Of a stretch of DNA of 33,124 nt, positions 1 through 7,915 are shown one piece after another. The notes beneath the pieces are model-generated. The model had not been told where the DNA came from, ran no database searches, and saw only the letters and a program-made list of their open reading frames with translations. The stretch is taken from contig MDTP02000069.1 of the NCBI GenBank assembly GCA_001714685.2, positions 1 to 33,124 of the forward strand, read 5' to 3'. This DNA comes from Methanosarcina sp. Ant1. Lineage in GTDB: Archaea > Halobacteriota > Methanosarcinia > Methanosarcinales > Methanosarcinaceae. Every line of letters starts with the position of its first letter. Positions within the stretch are counted from its first letter, which is position 1. The translations under genes were made by a program, and so were the position numbers.

Positions 1-360
1 CTTTTAATTTCTCTTTTTTGTTATTAAGGTTGCAGTGTTCAAGAAATTGTTTTTGATTTCTATTAGTACCTGTTGTCCTGCAATAGACTGTGTGAAGACT
101 TCGCCGCATGTAACTTTGGATGTCACTGTAAAAAACAATTTTTGTTACTCTTTCATTTTTCATTCAATTAACTTAATATATCTTTGTAATAATTATAAAT
201 ATAAACCTTATAGCGAAACCTGATTAATAACCTTAATTTAAGTGGAATACAGTCTTTTGACTGTTTACTTTATTCCCATGTTTAAATAAGGTGTTTTATT
301 CGTATGGATAATTTTAAATTTATCACTGCCTAATGTATAAAATACCTTAGAGGGATAAAT
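1..360. other. A+T-rich upstream region, no gene recognised
   Basis: This stretch is very A+T-rich. A 62-codon open frame starting with GTG at 35 has no recognisable domain, no convincing ribosome site and skewed composition, so I do not call it. The last 30 bases carry the ribosome site of the RDD gene that follows. An upstream gene may lie to the left of the window. Confidence 0.5.
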
Positions 361-753
361 GTGCAATGGTATTCCGGCTTTTTCAGGAGATTTGTAGCCT
401 CAATAATCGATATTTTTGTAATCATCCTTTTTATTGTATTAATCCAGTTTATCTCAGGAGTTATGGATGGAACGTTTTTCTACGTTATTGTATTTTTTAT
501 GATGTTGAGTTATTTTGCTTTCCAGGAGAGTTCGACCAGGAAAGGGACAGTAGGCAAGCAAGCTATGAATCTTATTGTAACTGATCTTAACGGAAACAAA
601 ATTTCCTTTAAACAGGCAACAAAGCGCTTTTTAGGAAAATTTCTGGCTGCAATTCCCTTCTTTGCAGGGTTTTTTCTAATCTTCTTTACTGAAAAAAAGC
701 AGGCTCTTCATGACATTATTGCAAAGACCGTTGTGTTTATTCAGGAGGACTGA
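361..753 (+). CDS. RDD family membrane protein
   Basis: A 130-residue integral membrane protein. The N-terminus has the family signature: Arg-Arg at residues 9-10 followed by Asp at 17 at the start of a hydrophobic helix (about 11-32). A second hydrophobic segment lies at 38-54 and a third at about 93-110. Between helices 2 and 3 is the Gly-x-x-Gly-Lys stretch (62-66) typical of RDD domains, and the tail has the usual Lys-x-Ala-Leu-His-Asp motif (113-118). Start is GTG at 361, chosen because AGAGGGAT lies seven bases upstream and no ATG fits. RDD proteins are small membrane proteins of mostly unknown function, some linked to ion transport. It stands alone; a T-rich tract follows the stop. Family call is firm, function unknown. 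Confidence 0.85.
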   Translation: MQWYSGFFRRFVASIIDIFVIILFIVLIQFISGVMDGTFFYVIVFFMMLSYFAFQESSTRKGTVGKQAMNLIVTDLNGNKISFKQATKRFLGKFLAAIPFFAGFFLIFFTEKKQALHDIIAKTVVFIQED

Positions 754-763
754 AATTAGTTAG

Positions 764-815
764 GTTTTTTTTCCTTGCTCTCTCTTCCTCTTGCTTTCTT
801 TTGACTTCTTTTTTA
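764..815 (+). terminator. T-rich probable transcription terminator after the RDD gene
   Basis: Just after the RDD stop codon there is a run of eight T (766-773) followed by a pyrimidine-rich stretch with further T runs up to about 815. Oligo-T tracts on the non-template strand are the usual archaeal terminator signal. No stem is needed and none is obvious. Confidence 0.4.
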
Positions 816-824
816 TAGGACGAA

Positions 825-1116
825 GCGTAAAACCCCGAAGTCTTTAGCTTCGTGGGATATAAGCGTCAACTTCCTCACGTTCTACTGTTATTGATTCCGT
901 AATCTTATTAATACTTTCAAACCTATTATATATTACTTAAAATGCTGTCACCACAATGCGAAAGCAAGTTGGTTAACAGGGCATAGTAAGGAACATTAAA
1001 AGGTTAACATAATTTTCCACCTGCGGAACGCAGGGTTGAGCGCGTGTGACTTGTCCTCGATAAAGGGAGGGATGACCCGCGAAGCCGGTTAGTCTTTAGC
1101 TAAGAGGTAGTTCACT
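825..1116 (+). mobile_element. Possible IS200/IS605-type remnant with two same-loop hairpins (omega-RNA-like ends)
   Basis: Two hairpins share the loop core AGTCTTTAGC. The first, at 833-856, pairs CCCCGAAG with CTTCGTGGG with one mismatch. The second lies at about 1084-1110, pairs TTAG with CTAA, and is followed by TTCAC. From 1020 to 1110 the sequence is more G+C-rich than the surrounding spacer. One frame there reads a charged stretch ending Asp-Lys-Gly-Arg-Asp-Asp-Pro-Arg-Ser-Arg before stop codons, which could be the eroded end of a TnpB gene. From memory, hairpins of this form lie at the right ends of archaeal IS200/IS605/IS1341 elements, where the 3' end of the TnpB guide RNA is encoded. 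No intact tnpA or tnpB is present. The family identification is an inference. Confidence 0.4.
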
Positions 1117-1240
1117 CTTGTTCTTTCTACTTTCACCCATCATATATAATTTTTATACAATGAGTACGTTCTTTTATCATGATATCTTAATGTATAAGTA
1201 GGAAGGCATTTGCCGCCAGAGCATTAAAGGAATGTTTATT

Positions 1241-1861
1241 ATGCCAATTTATTTCGACCAGCGTAAATTTATCAAGAGTAATCCAGTTAGTATTCAGAAT
1301 GCGATTTCAGATTATTCATCTACGGCGTCCTATTTTCCCAGGCATGTGGGAAATATAAAGCTCTTTCTCGATATGGATGGAGTCCTTACAGATTTCACGT
1401 GCGCTTGTGAAATGCTCAGTGAGCATATGATGCTCTGGTACGGCAACGATAAGGAGCGTTTCTGGAGACAGATTACATTTTCAGGGGCTAAATTCTGGTC
1501 GGATATGCCATGGATGACTGGAGGGCGTGAACTTCATGGGTTCCTTAAAAACTCTGGCTTTTGTCCCACAATTCTTTCTGCGCTCCCGGGTCAGGAAAGA
1601 AAAAAGGCTTTAGCTGATGCGAGAAAAGGAAAAATTCAGTGGCTTAGAAAAGAACTCGGAATCCAATACGCAAACAATGCAATTCTATGTTTCCGCCCTG
1701 AAAAAGCCCTTCAATCCGGGGCCTCAAGAGTCCTGATTGATGACAACTCCGAAAACATCAGCGAATGGGAAGAAGCAGGAGGAACAGGAATCCTGCATAA
1801 AAATACGAATCGGACAATCCGATGTTTCAGTAAGATTCTCGACGTCGAGCAAAAACTCTAA
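1241..1861 (+). CDS. HAD-superfamily 5'-nucleotidase-like protein
   Basis: A 206-residue soluble protein of the haloacid dehalogenase superfamily. Motif I is LFLDMDGVLTDF, with nucleophile Asp and general acid Asp, about 43 residues from this start. Motif II is probably the Ser in ILSALP, and the C-terminal acidic pair is in VLIDDNSENI, followed by Trp-Glu and Gly-Gly. This arrangement, with the helical cap between motifs I and II, resembles the 5'(3')-deoxyribonucleotidase-like branch. The real substrate cannot be told. I chose ATG 1241 over ATG 1232 because AAAGGA (1226-1231) is nine bases from 1241 but abuts 1232. Three 17-bp tandem repeats begin at the stop codon. The gene is flanked by spacers on both sides, so it is probably monocistronic. 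Confidence 0.75.
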   Translation: MPIYFDQRKFIKSNPVSIQNAISDYSSTASYFPRHVGNIKLFLDMDGVLTDFTCACEMLSEHMMLWYGNDKERFWRQITFSGAKFWSDMPWMTGGRELHGFLKNSGFCPTILSALPGQERKKALADARKGKIQWLRKELGIQYANNAILCFRPEKALQSGASRVLIDDNSENISEWEEAGGTGILHKNTNRTIRCFSKILDVEQKL

Positions 1862-1911
1862 TGTTTGAAATCCTCTGATGTTTAAAATCCTCTGATGTTT
1901 GAAATCGTCTC
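1861..1911. repeat. Three tandem 17-bp repeats at the 3' end of the HAD gene
   Basis: Unit ATGTTTGAAATCCTCTG runs three times: 1861-1877, 1878-1894 (one change) and 1895-1911 (two changes). The array starts on the last base of the TAA stop codon of the upstream gene. Confidence 0.9.
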
Positions 1912-2120
1912 ACTTTCAGGCTCTTTTCCTGGTCTATCTAGGAATTCTGAAATCCTGTTTCTGCCCTCTTCTTTTTGCAGGAAAACTTAAATTTTCTTTT
2001 CAGTCGGCAGACTACAGGAGTTAAAAAGTATATGTCTTTTTACCAGAAATATAAATAAAATATCACTTGGTAATTACCCTTTTTTATCAAGTCCGGTTAA
2101 GTTTTACTGATCCCGAAATG

Positions 2121-2624
2121 TCAGTAGATGCTCACTCCCTTCACCAAGGGCAGGTTAAGGATTTTGTCCACCAGGTCTCCGGGCACTTTGCGGTCGGTAA
2201 TGATTGTAAGCCTAGGATTGTCAGTAAGATAGGGGTCATCCGAGACAGCCTGGCGGATACTCATGTTGTTTTTGGAGATAAGGCCTGCAACTTCTGCGAG
2301 AATACCCACATTAGCGGCATCTTCCGGGATAATGATAATCACTCCTAATCCAAGGGAGGGGGCAACATCTCTCAAGAAGGGAATGGAATGAACATTTTTA
2401 AAAATCGTGCTAAGAAGTTCATCTGAGATAATGGTCTTTGTGGTTGCGTCTACCACTCTTCTGTCAACACCTGCCTCTTTTGCAAGCTGGGTATGTGCTA
2501 TCTCGATACTTCCGGAAGTGACTTTTCCTTCCTCGTTCACCTGAAACCCACGTTCAAAGAGCAATTTAAGCACTTTTGCCTGCGCAGGGTATTTTTCAAA
2601 TTTTTTAAGTAATGTCTGCCACAT
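2121..2624 (-). CDS. ACT-domain regulatory protein with N-terminal HTH
   Basis: A 167-residue soluble protein. Residues 1-75 look like a helix-turn-helix region, including AHTQLAKEAGVDRRVVDATT, where a recognition helix would sit. Residues 92-165 form a beta-alpha-beta ACT-like domain starting GLGVIIIIPEDAANVGILAEVAG, with the Gly at the beta1-alpha1 turn that commonly binds amino acids. This matches the archaeal 'predicted regulator of amino acid metabolism with an ACT domain' family. It probably senses an amino acid and controls a biosynthetic gene; the ligand is unknown. ATG 2624 has no Shine-Dalgarno sequence, and a TATA box at 2652-2662 puts the transcript start about six bases upstream, so the message may be leaderless. 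It is divergent from the cysteine-cluster protein. Confidence 0.8.
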   Translation of the reverse strand: MWQTLLKKFEKYPAQAKVLKLLFERGFQVNEEGKVTSGSIEIAHTQLAKEAGVDRRVVDATTKTIISDELLSTIFKNVHSIPFLRDVAPSLGLGVIIIIPEDAANVGILAEVAGLISKNNMSIRQAVSDDPYLTDNPRLTIITDRKVPGDLVDKILNLPLVKGVSIY

Positions 2625-2649
2625 ATAAACTTAATTAAAACTAGTTCCT

Positions 2650-2664
2650 TGATATACTTTCGTA
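2650..2664 (-). promoter_or_regulatory. TATA box of the ACT-domain gene
   Basis: On the minus strand the sequence reads AAAGTATATCAAGG. Its centre lies about 32 bases upstream of the ATG at 2624, so transcription should begin about six bases before the start codon. Confidence 0.4.
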
Positions 2665-2777
2665 TTACAATCTGTTGTCCTCGGAACAAAATTTTCCCGA
2701 ATGGTAATTTTGGAGTGTCGTTGGCACTAACCTCAGCTTGCGTTAATTTGATGTACCTGCAGGGCACGAACTTTTAT

Positions 2778-3581
2778 ATGGAAATTTCCAGCTCAGGCAG
2801 TAAACAAAAGTCAGGAAAAACAAACTACCAGCTCCTTCTCATTGCCAGTCTCAGCAAGGAAATAGAATCGGCTCGCAAACTTGATTCTGAAAAGCTTGCA
2901 GCTGAAATCAGAACAGTTGGTTTCTCCTGCCAGCACTGTGGAAAGTGTTGCCAGCGGGCTTTCGGGGACAATAGGGTAGTGATAATTCCTCCCGAAATCG
3001 AGAGAATCCGGGAATTCACAGGTCTCTCAAAGCTTGAGGTAGCAGGACCATTTGTCCCTGAAACCTTTCAACCGGATGAATTGGATGGGGAAGAAAACAG
3101 TACTGAGGTTTTTTCCGGAGCTTCAGAAGAAAACGAAGATTCGTTCTTCACTGAGTTTCTTGAGCTTTTTCAGGAAAATATCGATTGTGAGGGCAATATT
3201 CACACTTTTGGATGGACACTCAGGCGGAAGAGAAACTGGGACTGCATCTTTCTTGAAAAAGGAACGAGAAGATGCCGGGCGTATCCGGTGCGTCCAATGC
3301 TCTGCAGAACCTATCCCTTTTATCTCGAAGGGCTGAAATTGCACACGTGCGAGTGCGAAGGTCTCAGATGTCCGATTTCTGTAGAAGACAGCCGAAAACT
3401 GGCAGAAAATCTCCTTTTCAGGTATATTTCGGAGCTTGAGGACATGCTTGCTATGTATGAAAAATATGTAGATTTCATGAGAGACGAAAAAGGACTGGAG
3501 CTCGCAAAGGAGAGCTTGGAAAAAGGCACATGTACATATATAGTCCACGATAGCACAGGAATTACTAAAATTATTGAGTGA
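2778..3581 (+). CDS. YkgJ-like cysteine-cluster protein (putative Zn/Fe-binding)
   Basis: A 267-residue soluble protein with the CxxCGxCC motif CQHCGKCC (about residues 50-57 from this start), a second cluster CRAYPVRPMLCRTYPF, and a third CECEGLRCPI. This spacing is the YkgJ / 'Fe-S oxidoreductase' cysteine-cluster signature. The cysteines are thought to bind zinc or an iron-sulfur cluster; the biochemical role is not established. The insert between clusters 1 and 2 is acidic (Glu/Asp-rich, roughly 88-135). The frame stays open up to 2649, but the upstream part is hydrophobic and unlike the family, and overlaps the promoter region of the divergent gene. I therefore start at ATG 2778. No good ribosome site is visible there. 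Confidence 0.75.
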   Translation: MEISSSGSKQKSGKTNYQLLLIASLSKEIESARKLDSEKLAAEIRTVGFSCQHCGKCCQRAFGDNRVVIIPPEIERIREFTGLSKLEVAGPFVPETFQPDELDGEENSTEVFSGASEENEDSFFTEFLELFQENIDCEGNIHTFGWTLRRKRNWDCIFLEKGTRRCRAYPVRPMLCRTYPFYLEGLKLHTCECEGLRCPISVEDSRKLAENLLFRYISELEDMLAMYEKYVDFMRDEKGLELAKESLEKGTCTYIVHDSTGITKIIE

Positions 3582-3694
3582 CAACACAACAGCACAAAGT
3601 TGTAAAACTCATTGATTAAGCTTTCTTTATTTTTAAGCATATTTATCTTTGCATATGCCTGAAGGATATTTTAATTTCTGCATGCTCTGAACCA

Positions 3695-3718
3695 TCAATT
3701 AAATTTATTTATTATAAA
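3695..3718 (+). promoter_or_regulatory. TATA box of the dehydratase gene
   Basis: The stretch AAATTTATTTATTATAAAG ends about 18 bases before ATG 3735. The TATA centre near 3709 predicts a transcript start at or within a few bases of that ATG, consistent with a leaderless or very short-leader message. Confidence 0.4.
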
Positions 3719-3734
3719 GAGCCAGTTATTCCCC

Positions 3735-5030
3735 ATGAACGGAATGTCTGGTAATGAAAATCGTCCGATGACAGTTTCGGAAAAAGTCTTCTCGAAAGCG
3801 GCCGGAAGTCCAGTAAAAGCCGGGGATTTCGTGCTGGCAAATGTAGACCTGGCAATGACGCATGACATTACGGGTCCGCTGGCAGTCCAGGGCTTTTACG
3901 AGATAATGAAAGATCAGGAAGAGAAGAAAGTCTGGGACCCTAAGAAAATAGTGATCGTATTCGACCATCAGGTTCCTGCGGATTCCATCAATTCCGCAGC
4001 AAATCATATAATGCTCAGAAAGTTTGCTGAAGAACAGGGAATTCTAAATTATGACGTATATGAGGGAGTCTGCCATCAGGTTCTTCCAGAAAAGGGGCAT
4101 GTTCTGCCAGGAGACCTGATTGTCGGCTCTGACTCGCATACATGCGCGTATGGAGCTTTAGGGGCATTTTCTACCGGCATAGGGTCTACTGACATGGCAG
4201 CTGTTTTTGCCACAGGCAAACTCTGGTTCAGGGTACCTGAGACCTTCCGTTTTGAAGTTGAAGGCAACTTGCCAAGGCGCGTTTACTCAAAAGACCTTAT
4301 CCTTCACCTGATCGGTGACGTCGGGGTAGAAGGGGCCAGGTATATGGCAGCCGAATTCGCGGGTTCAACAATCCGTTCTCTCTCTATTCCCGAACGCATG
4401 ACCATCTCCAATATGGCAATTGAGATGGGAGGAAAAGCAGGAATTATCGAAGCTGATGAGGTGACTGTAGCCTACCTCAAAGAACGAATTTTATATTACG
4501 AATTTGACCCCTACTGGAAATCTGACGAAGAAGCGGAATATGTAGCTACCAGGCACTACGATATCTCTGATCTGGAGCCCCAGGTGGCCTGTCCGCATAA
4601 CGTGGACAACGTAAAACCTGTAACTGAGGTCGAGGGCACAAAAATTGACCAGATCTTTATGGGTTCTTGCACTAACGGCAGGTTCGAAGATATTAAGATC
4701 ATGGCAGATATCATGGGTGACGAGCCGGTAGCAAAGGGTGTACGACTCCTTGTTGTCCCTGCTTCAAGGACAGAATACATGAAACTGTTGAAGGCCGGAT
4801 ACATTGAAAAGCTTATGAATGCCGGTGCAATCGTGGAATCTCCCTGCTGCGGCCCATGTATGGGCGGTTCTTTCGGCCTACTTGGTGCCGGGGAAGTGGG
4901 CCTTGCAACGTCTAACCGCAACTTCAAAGGCAGAGAAGGGAGCTCCGAATCTTTTGTATATCTCTCCTCCCCTGCAACCGCAGGAGCATCAGCCCTTACA
5001 GGAGAAATCACTGACCCCAGGAAGGTTTGA
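3735..5030 (+). CDS. hacA: Homoaconitase / 3-isopropylmalate dehydratase large subunit
   Basis: A 431-residue member of the aconitase family, LeuC/HacA branch. It catalyses the stereospecific dehydration-hydration of homocitrate-type or isopropylmalate substrates together with a separate small subunit, which is not in this window. The [4Fe-4S] ligands are C312 (MGSCTNGR), C372 and C375 (CCGPC); C371 is an extra neighbouring cysteine. The substrate loop [20 protein letters not shown] is at 131-150. In methanogens one paralogue acts in the 2-oxosuberate route to coenzyme B and another in leucine synthesis. The large subunit alone does not tell them apart, so the gene symbol is tentative. ATG 3735 lies where a TATA box at about 3709 predicts transcript start; ATG 3744 is an alternative. 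hisE follows after 59 bases and may be cotranscribed. Confidence 0.85.
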   Translation: MNGMSGNENRPMTVSEKVFSKAAGSPVKAGDFVLANVDLAMTHDITGPLAVQGFYEIMKDQEEKKVWDPKKIVIVFDHQVPADSINSAANHIMLRKFAEEQGILNYDVYEGVCHQVLPEKGHVLPGDLIVGSDSHTCAYGALGAFSTGIGSTDMAAVFATGKLWFRVPETFRFEVEGNLPRRVYSKDLILHLIGDVGVEGARYMAAEFAGSTIRSLSIPERMTISNMAIEMGGKAGIIEADEVTVAYLKERILYYEFDPYWKSDEEAEYVATRHYDISDLEPQVACPHNVDNVKPVTEVEGTKIDQIFMGSCTNGRFEDIKIMADIMGDEPVAKGVRLLVVPASRTEYMKLLKAGYIEKLMNAGAIVESPCCGPCMGGSFGLLGAGEVGLATSNRNFKGREGSSESFVYLSSPATAGASALTGEITDPRKV

Positions 5031-5089
5031 ACAACTTCCTGTTTGCTTTTTGAGTATTTCTCTGCGTGTTTACATCAACAGGTGTTAGA

Positions 5090-5404
5090 ATGTCGGATGC
5101 TGACTTATCAATTTTGAACAGGGTATACGAGATAATCCTGGACCGGAAACAGAACTATGACGAGAGTTCATATGTCTGCAAGCTTTTGAACAATCGCAAG
5201 GGTATGAACAAAATTCTTGAAAAAGTAGGAGAGGAATCAATTGAAACTATTCTTGCAGTCAGGAATGAAGACCATGCAGAGATCGTTTCGGAAAGTTCGG
5301 ACCTAATCTTCCATCTTCTGGTAATGCTTGCGGCAAATAATATCACCCTGGAAGAAATTGCAGCCGAGCTTACTGCCCGGCATGAAAGTATGAAAAGAGA
5401 CTGA
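5090..5404 (+). CDS. hisE: Phosphoribosyl-ATP pyrophosphatase
   Basis: A 104-residue all-helical enzyme of the MazG-like superfamily. It hydrolyses phosphoribosyl-ATP to phosphoribosyl-AMP and pyrophosphate, the second step of histidine synthesis. Visible signatures are the Ser-Ser-Tyr-Val stretch followed by KVGEESIE, with the metal-binding Glu pair, and the second helix [18 protein letters not shown], with the Glu-x-x-Asp metal ligands. The length is normal for a stand-alone HisE. The frame extends to GTG 5066, but ATG 5090 starts the conserved region and has GGTG just upstream. It follows the dehydratase gene on the same strand by about 60 bases. No other his gene is nearby. Confidence 0.9.
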   Translation: MSDADLSILNRVYEIILDRKQNYDESSYVCKLLNNRKGMNKILEKVGEESIETILAVRNEDHAEIVSESSDLIFHLLVMLAANNITLEEIAAELTARHESMKRD

Positions 5405-5533
5405 AGGTTTAGAGAATTTGCTACACCTGGCTTGAAGGTGAAAACAATTAAAATGTTGGGGGAATTCTCGTTTTTTCCGCAAACCCTGCGGAATTTTCCT
5501 GCTTTTTCCTATAACTGTGAAAAACCTTAATTC

Positions 5534-6409
5534 TCAGTAAACTGCCAGTTCGTTCAGGACATCGGTTTTTGATAGGGTTCCTTTGGGTACGCCGTTGATT
5601 GTTACAATAAGCCTTCCTACGTTATATTTATGGAAGAGTTTTACCACGTCGTAGAGTTGCATGTCCCCATCGACAGTGATTAGTTCTTTTGTCATGATAT
5701 CTTTAACTTTTACGTTCGGTTTACCCTGGGCAATGGCATGGGCGATATCTGTGTAGGTAATTATCCCTACGATTTTCCCCTTGTCCTCTACAGGGGCTCC
5801 GTGAACGTTGTTCCTGATAAAAAGCCTTGTTGCTTCCTGAATACTTGAATTCATATTCACAAGCAAAGGAGGATATTTCATATAATGTTTAACGTGTTTT
5901 TTAGGAAGAGATATCATTTCGGTAATATTGAAGAGAATAGAGTTACTAGTGTCGTCCCTTCCTGTAACTTCTCCGCGAACTATCAGGCGGTTTACAGGCG
6001 TCGGGCCAACTTGAATCTTATCGTCCATCACAAAGTCCTTTATATTCCCTAGTACACGGATGACTCCGTTACAGGCGTCGGGATTCCTGACGGTCGTAAA
6101 ACTAATTTCAGAAGCTGTAGCACTATTAACTATCATATTGTTTCTGTAAAGGGGAACAACTGATTCGTTTTTAAGTTGCTGGATGCGTAAAGCGTCATAT
6201 GCTGCCCCTGTAGGTTTGTATCCTCCTTTTGGTCCGGGGACTCCTTCCACCAACCCCAGAGCCTTTAATAACTGCATCTGGTTGCGGATAGTTCCAGGAT
6301 TGCGCTGGATAACCTCAGCAATTTCTTCCCCCTTGATTGCCCTGTCCTTTTGCCGCTGCAGGTTGATTAATGCATTAATAATATCTTTTTGAATAGAAGT
6401 GAGTTCCAT
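5534..6409 (-). CDS. HTH-CBS domain regulator
   Basis: A 291-residue soluble protein. Residues 1-80 form a winged helix-turn-helix (helices around 8-20, 26-35 and 40-50, wing at 56-66 with GPKGGYKP). Residues 90-165 are a middle region of unknown fold. Two CBS domains follow: CBS1 at about 170-226 (NNVHGAPVEDKGKIVGIITYTDI) and CBS2 at about 230-290 (YNVGRLIVTINGVPKGTLSKTDV). CBS pairs bind adenosyl ligands such as AMP, ATP or SAM, so this is probably a ligand-sensing DNA-binding regulator. Its target is unknown. ATG 6409 has GGTGGAAAT just upstream. A minus-strand TATA box near 6476-6486 fits. It is divergent from the Nog1-like GTPase across a 350-base spacer. Confidence 0.85.
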   Translation of the reverse strand: MELTSIQKDIINALINLQRQKDRAIKGEEIAEVIQRNPGTIRNQMQLLKALGLVEGVPGPKGGYKPTGAAYDALRIQQLKNESVVPLYRNNMIVNSATASEISFTTVRNPDACNGVIRVLGNIKDFVMDDKIQVGPTPVNRLIVRGEVTGRDDTSNSILFNITEMISLPKKHVKHYMKYPPLLVNMNSSIQEATRLFIRNNVHGAPVEDKGKIVGIITYTDIAHAIAQGKPNVKVKDIMTKELITVDGDMQLYDVVKLFHKYNVGRLIVTINGVPKGTLSKTDVLNELAVY

Positions 6410-6473
6410 ATTTCCACCATCAATTTCATATACCTTTATAAGGATGATGTGTTATACACAGATAATCTATGCT

Positions 6474-6488
6474 ACTCTATATATTTGC
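6474..6488 (-). promoter_or_regulatory. TATA box of the HTH-CBS gene
   Basis: Minus-strand sequence GGCAAATATATAGAG. It lies about 70 bases before the ATG at 6409, giving a leader of about 40 bases. Confidence 0.4.
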
Positions 6489-6604
6489 CATAATTAATGA
6501 TTATAAATTCCTATTATAATTACTATTACAAATATAAAAAGAGTCCGGTTCTGCTTTGAATTTCCAGCTGGTTTTATGCCTTATATTGAAGTTTATTACC
6601 AGGG

Positions 6605-6618
6605 TTTGTGATCACAAA
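6605..6618. promoter_or_regulatory. Perfect 14-bp palindrome, possible operator
   Basis: TTTGTGATCACAAA is its own reverse complement. It lies in the spacer between the divergent HTH-CBS and Nog1-like genes, about 100 bases upstream of the probable GTPase TATA box. It could bind a dimeric regulator, but the palindrome could also be chance. Confidence 0.3.
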
Positions 6619-6713
6619 TCTAAAATTGAGCAATAAATTTCCATTCAGGAAACTACTTTCAGGAATCTCGCGAAACTTATGCTTGCTATTTGTTTTGTTA
6701 AAAACTTTCGTCC

Positions 6714-6732
6714 ATAAATATATTTATTTAGC
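6714..6732 (+). promoter_or_regulatory. TATA box of the Nog1-like GTPase gene
   Basis: The stretch ATAAATATATTTATTTAG at about 6714-6731 is a good archaeal TATA element. It predicts a short leader before ATG 6760. Confidence 0.45.
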
Positions 6733-6759
6733 TTAACAGAGCCCCCCGAGGGTTAGAAT

Positions 6760-7764
6760 ATGATGATATTTGAGAAAATCCATACAGTTCCCACTTCCGA
6801 GGAATTAATCAATAAATCTTTCAAGCGGGCAGCGAGAGCGATGTCCGGGAAAACGATCGAAGACAAGGAAAGCCGGTTCAAGGCCAATGAATCCATGCTA
6901 CTGACAGCAGCAAACATCTTTACAGATAATCTTGCAAATATAGTCAGGCGGTTCCCGAGTTTTGATCAATTACCCAAGTTCTATTATGAGCTTACGGATA
7001 TCCTTGTAGGCGTGGAGAACCTTAAGATGTCCCTGGCATCCGTAGACTGGGCTAGCAAGAAGATCCACGAAGTTGCAAGGAGCTACGTTGGAAAAATCAG
7101 GGATTCGGACATTCCAGAACCTGTCAGAAGAGAGGCTTTCGGGCGGATTGCATCCATTATTAAGTCCATTAATAAGGATCTTCTCTTACTGAACGAAGCC
7201 AGAAATATCTTAAGAAAACTCCCGGACGTCCAGGACGAACCAACAATTGTGGTAGCTGGCTACCCGAATGTTGGGAAGTCAAGTTTCGTCTCGAAAATAA
7301 CAGGTGCAAGCCCGGAAATTGCTCCTTATCCCTTCACAACAAAAGGAGTAAAAATCGGGCATTTTAGCCGGGATGGAGTCCGCTACCAGGTTATGGATAC
7401 ACCTGGGCTTCTTGACCGCCCCATGTCTGAGAGAAACATTATTGAACGGCAGGCAATCACTGCTATCCACTTCCTTGATGCGGTTGTAATGTTCATGATT
7501 GATCCCAGTGAAAGCTGCGGATACGAGATTGAAGACCAGAAACGTCTGCTTGTGGAAATTCAGGAAAACTTTAAACTTCCCATGCTTGTGGTTGCAAACA
7601 AGGCTGATCGACCGGAATTCCGGAAAATGGATGAAGTCGAGATGAACGTTTCCATGATGACAGGAGAAGGAGTCGAAGATGTAGTGGACAGGCTTCTGGA
7701 AATGATTGAAGAAAAGCGCCTTCTCTCTTCTTCCGAAGAACCGGATACAGGGTCTCCAATCTGA
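6760..7764 (+). CDS. Nog1-like GTP-binding protein
   Basis: A 334-residue GTPase of the Obg/Nog1 branch. The helical N-terminal domain (1-160) is the Nog1-type bundle. G motifs follow in order: G1 GYPNVGKSS (167-175), G2 PFTTKG with Thr193/194, G3 DTPG (213-216), G4 NKAD (280-283) and G5-like MMTGEG (299-304). In eukaryotes Nog1 acts in 60S ribosome assembly, and the archaeal homologues are presumed to act in large-subunit biogenesis. The protein ends soon after the G domain, so it lacks the long C-terminal part of eukaryotic Nog1. ATG 6760 follows CGAGGGTTAGA; ATG 6763 is possible. An array of six 18-bp repeats starts 28 bases after the stop. Confidence 0.88.
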   Translation: MMIFEKIHTVPTSEELINKSFKRAARAMSGKTIEDKESRFKANESMLLTAANIFTDNLANIVRRFPSFDQLPKFYYELTDILVGVENLKMSLASVDWASKKIHEVARSYVGKIRDSDIPEPVRREAFGRIASIIKSINKDLLLLNEARNILRKLPDVQDEPTIVVAGYPNVGKSSFVSKITGASPEIAPYPFTTKGVKIGHFSRDGVRYQVMDTPGLLDRPMSERNIIERQAITAIHFLDAVVMFMIDPSESCGYEIEDQKRLLVEIQENFKLPMLVVANKADRPEFRKMDEVEMNVSMMTGEGVEDVVDRLLEMIEEKRLLSSSEEPDTGSPI

Positions 7765-7792
7765 TTTCCGACCATCTGATCCTTAAGTCTAA

Positions 7793-7900
7793 ATTAAGGA
7801 CTTTGATTCAATTAAGGACTTTGATTCAATTAAGGACTTTGATTCAATTAAGGACTTTGATTCAATTAAGGACTTTGACTCAATTAAGGACTTTGATTCA
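7793..7900. repeat. Six tandem 18-bp repeats
   Basis: Unit ATTAAGGACTTTGATTCA occurs six times head to tail: 7793-7810, 7811-7828, 7829-7846, 7847-7864, 7865-7882 and 7883-7900. Five copies are identical; the fifth has one change (GACTCA). The array sits between the convergent Nog1-like and CcdA-like genes. Because 18 is a multiple of three it makes an open frame on the plus strand coding a repeated Leu-Arg-Thr-Leu-Ile-Gln hexapeptide. That frame has no ribosome site and I treat it as non-coding. Confidence 0.97.
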
Positions 7901-7915
7901 GCTTTGTATTTCTTT

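Noticed and set aside
35-223. 62-codon plus-strand frame near the left end
   Set aside because: It has no ribosome site, no domain, and skewed Phe/Ile/Ser composition typical of A+T-rich spacer.
7793-7900. CRISPR array
   Set aside because: The 18-bp units are directly tandem with no spacers, so this is a simple tandem repeat.
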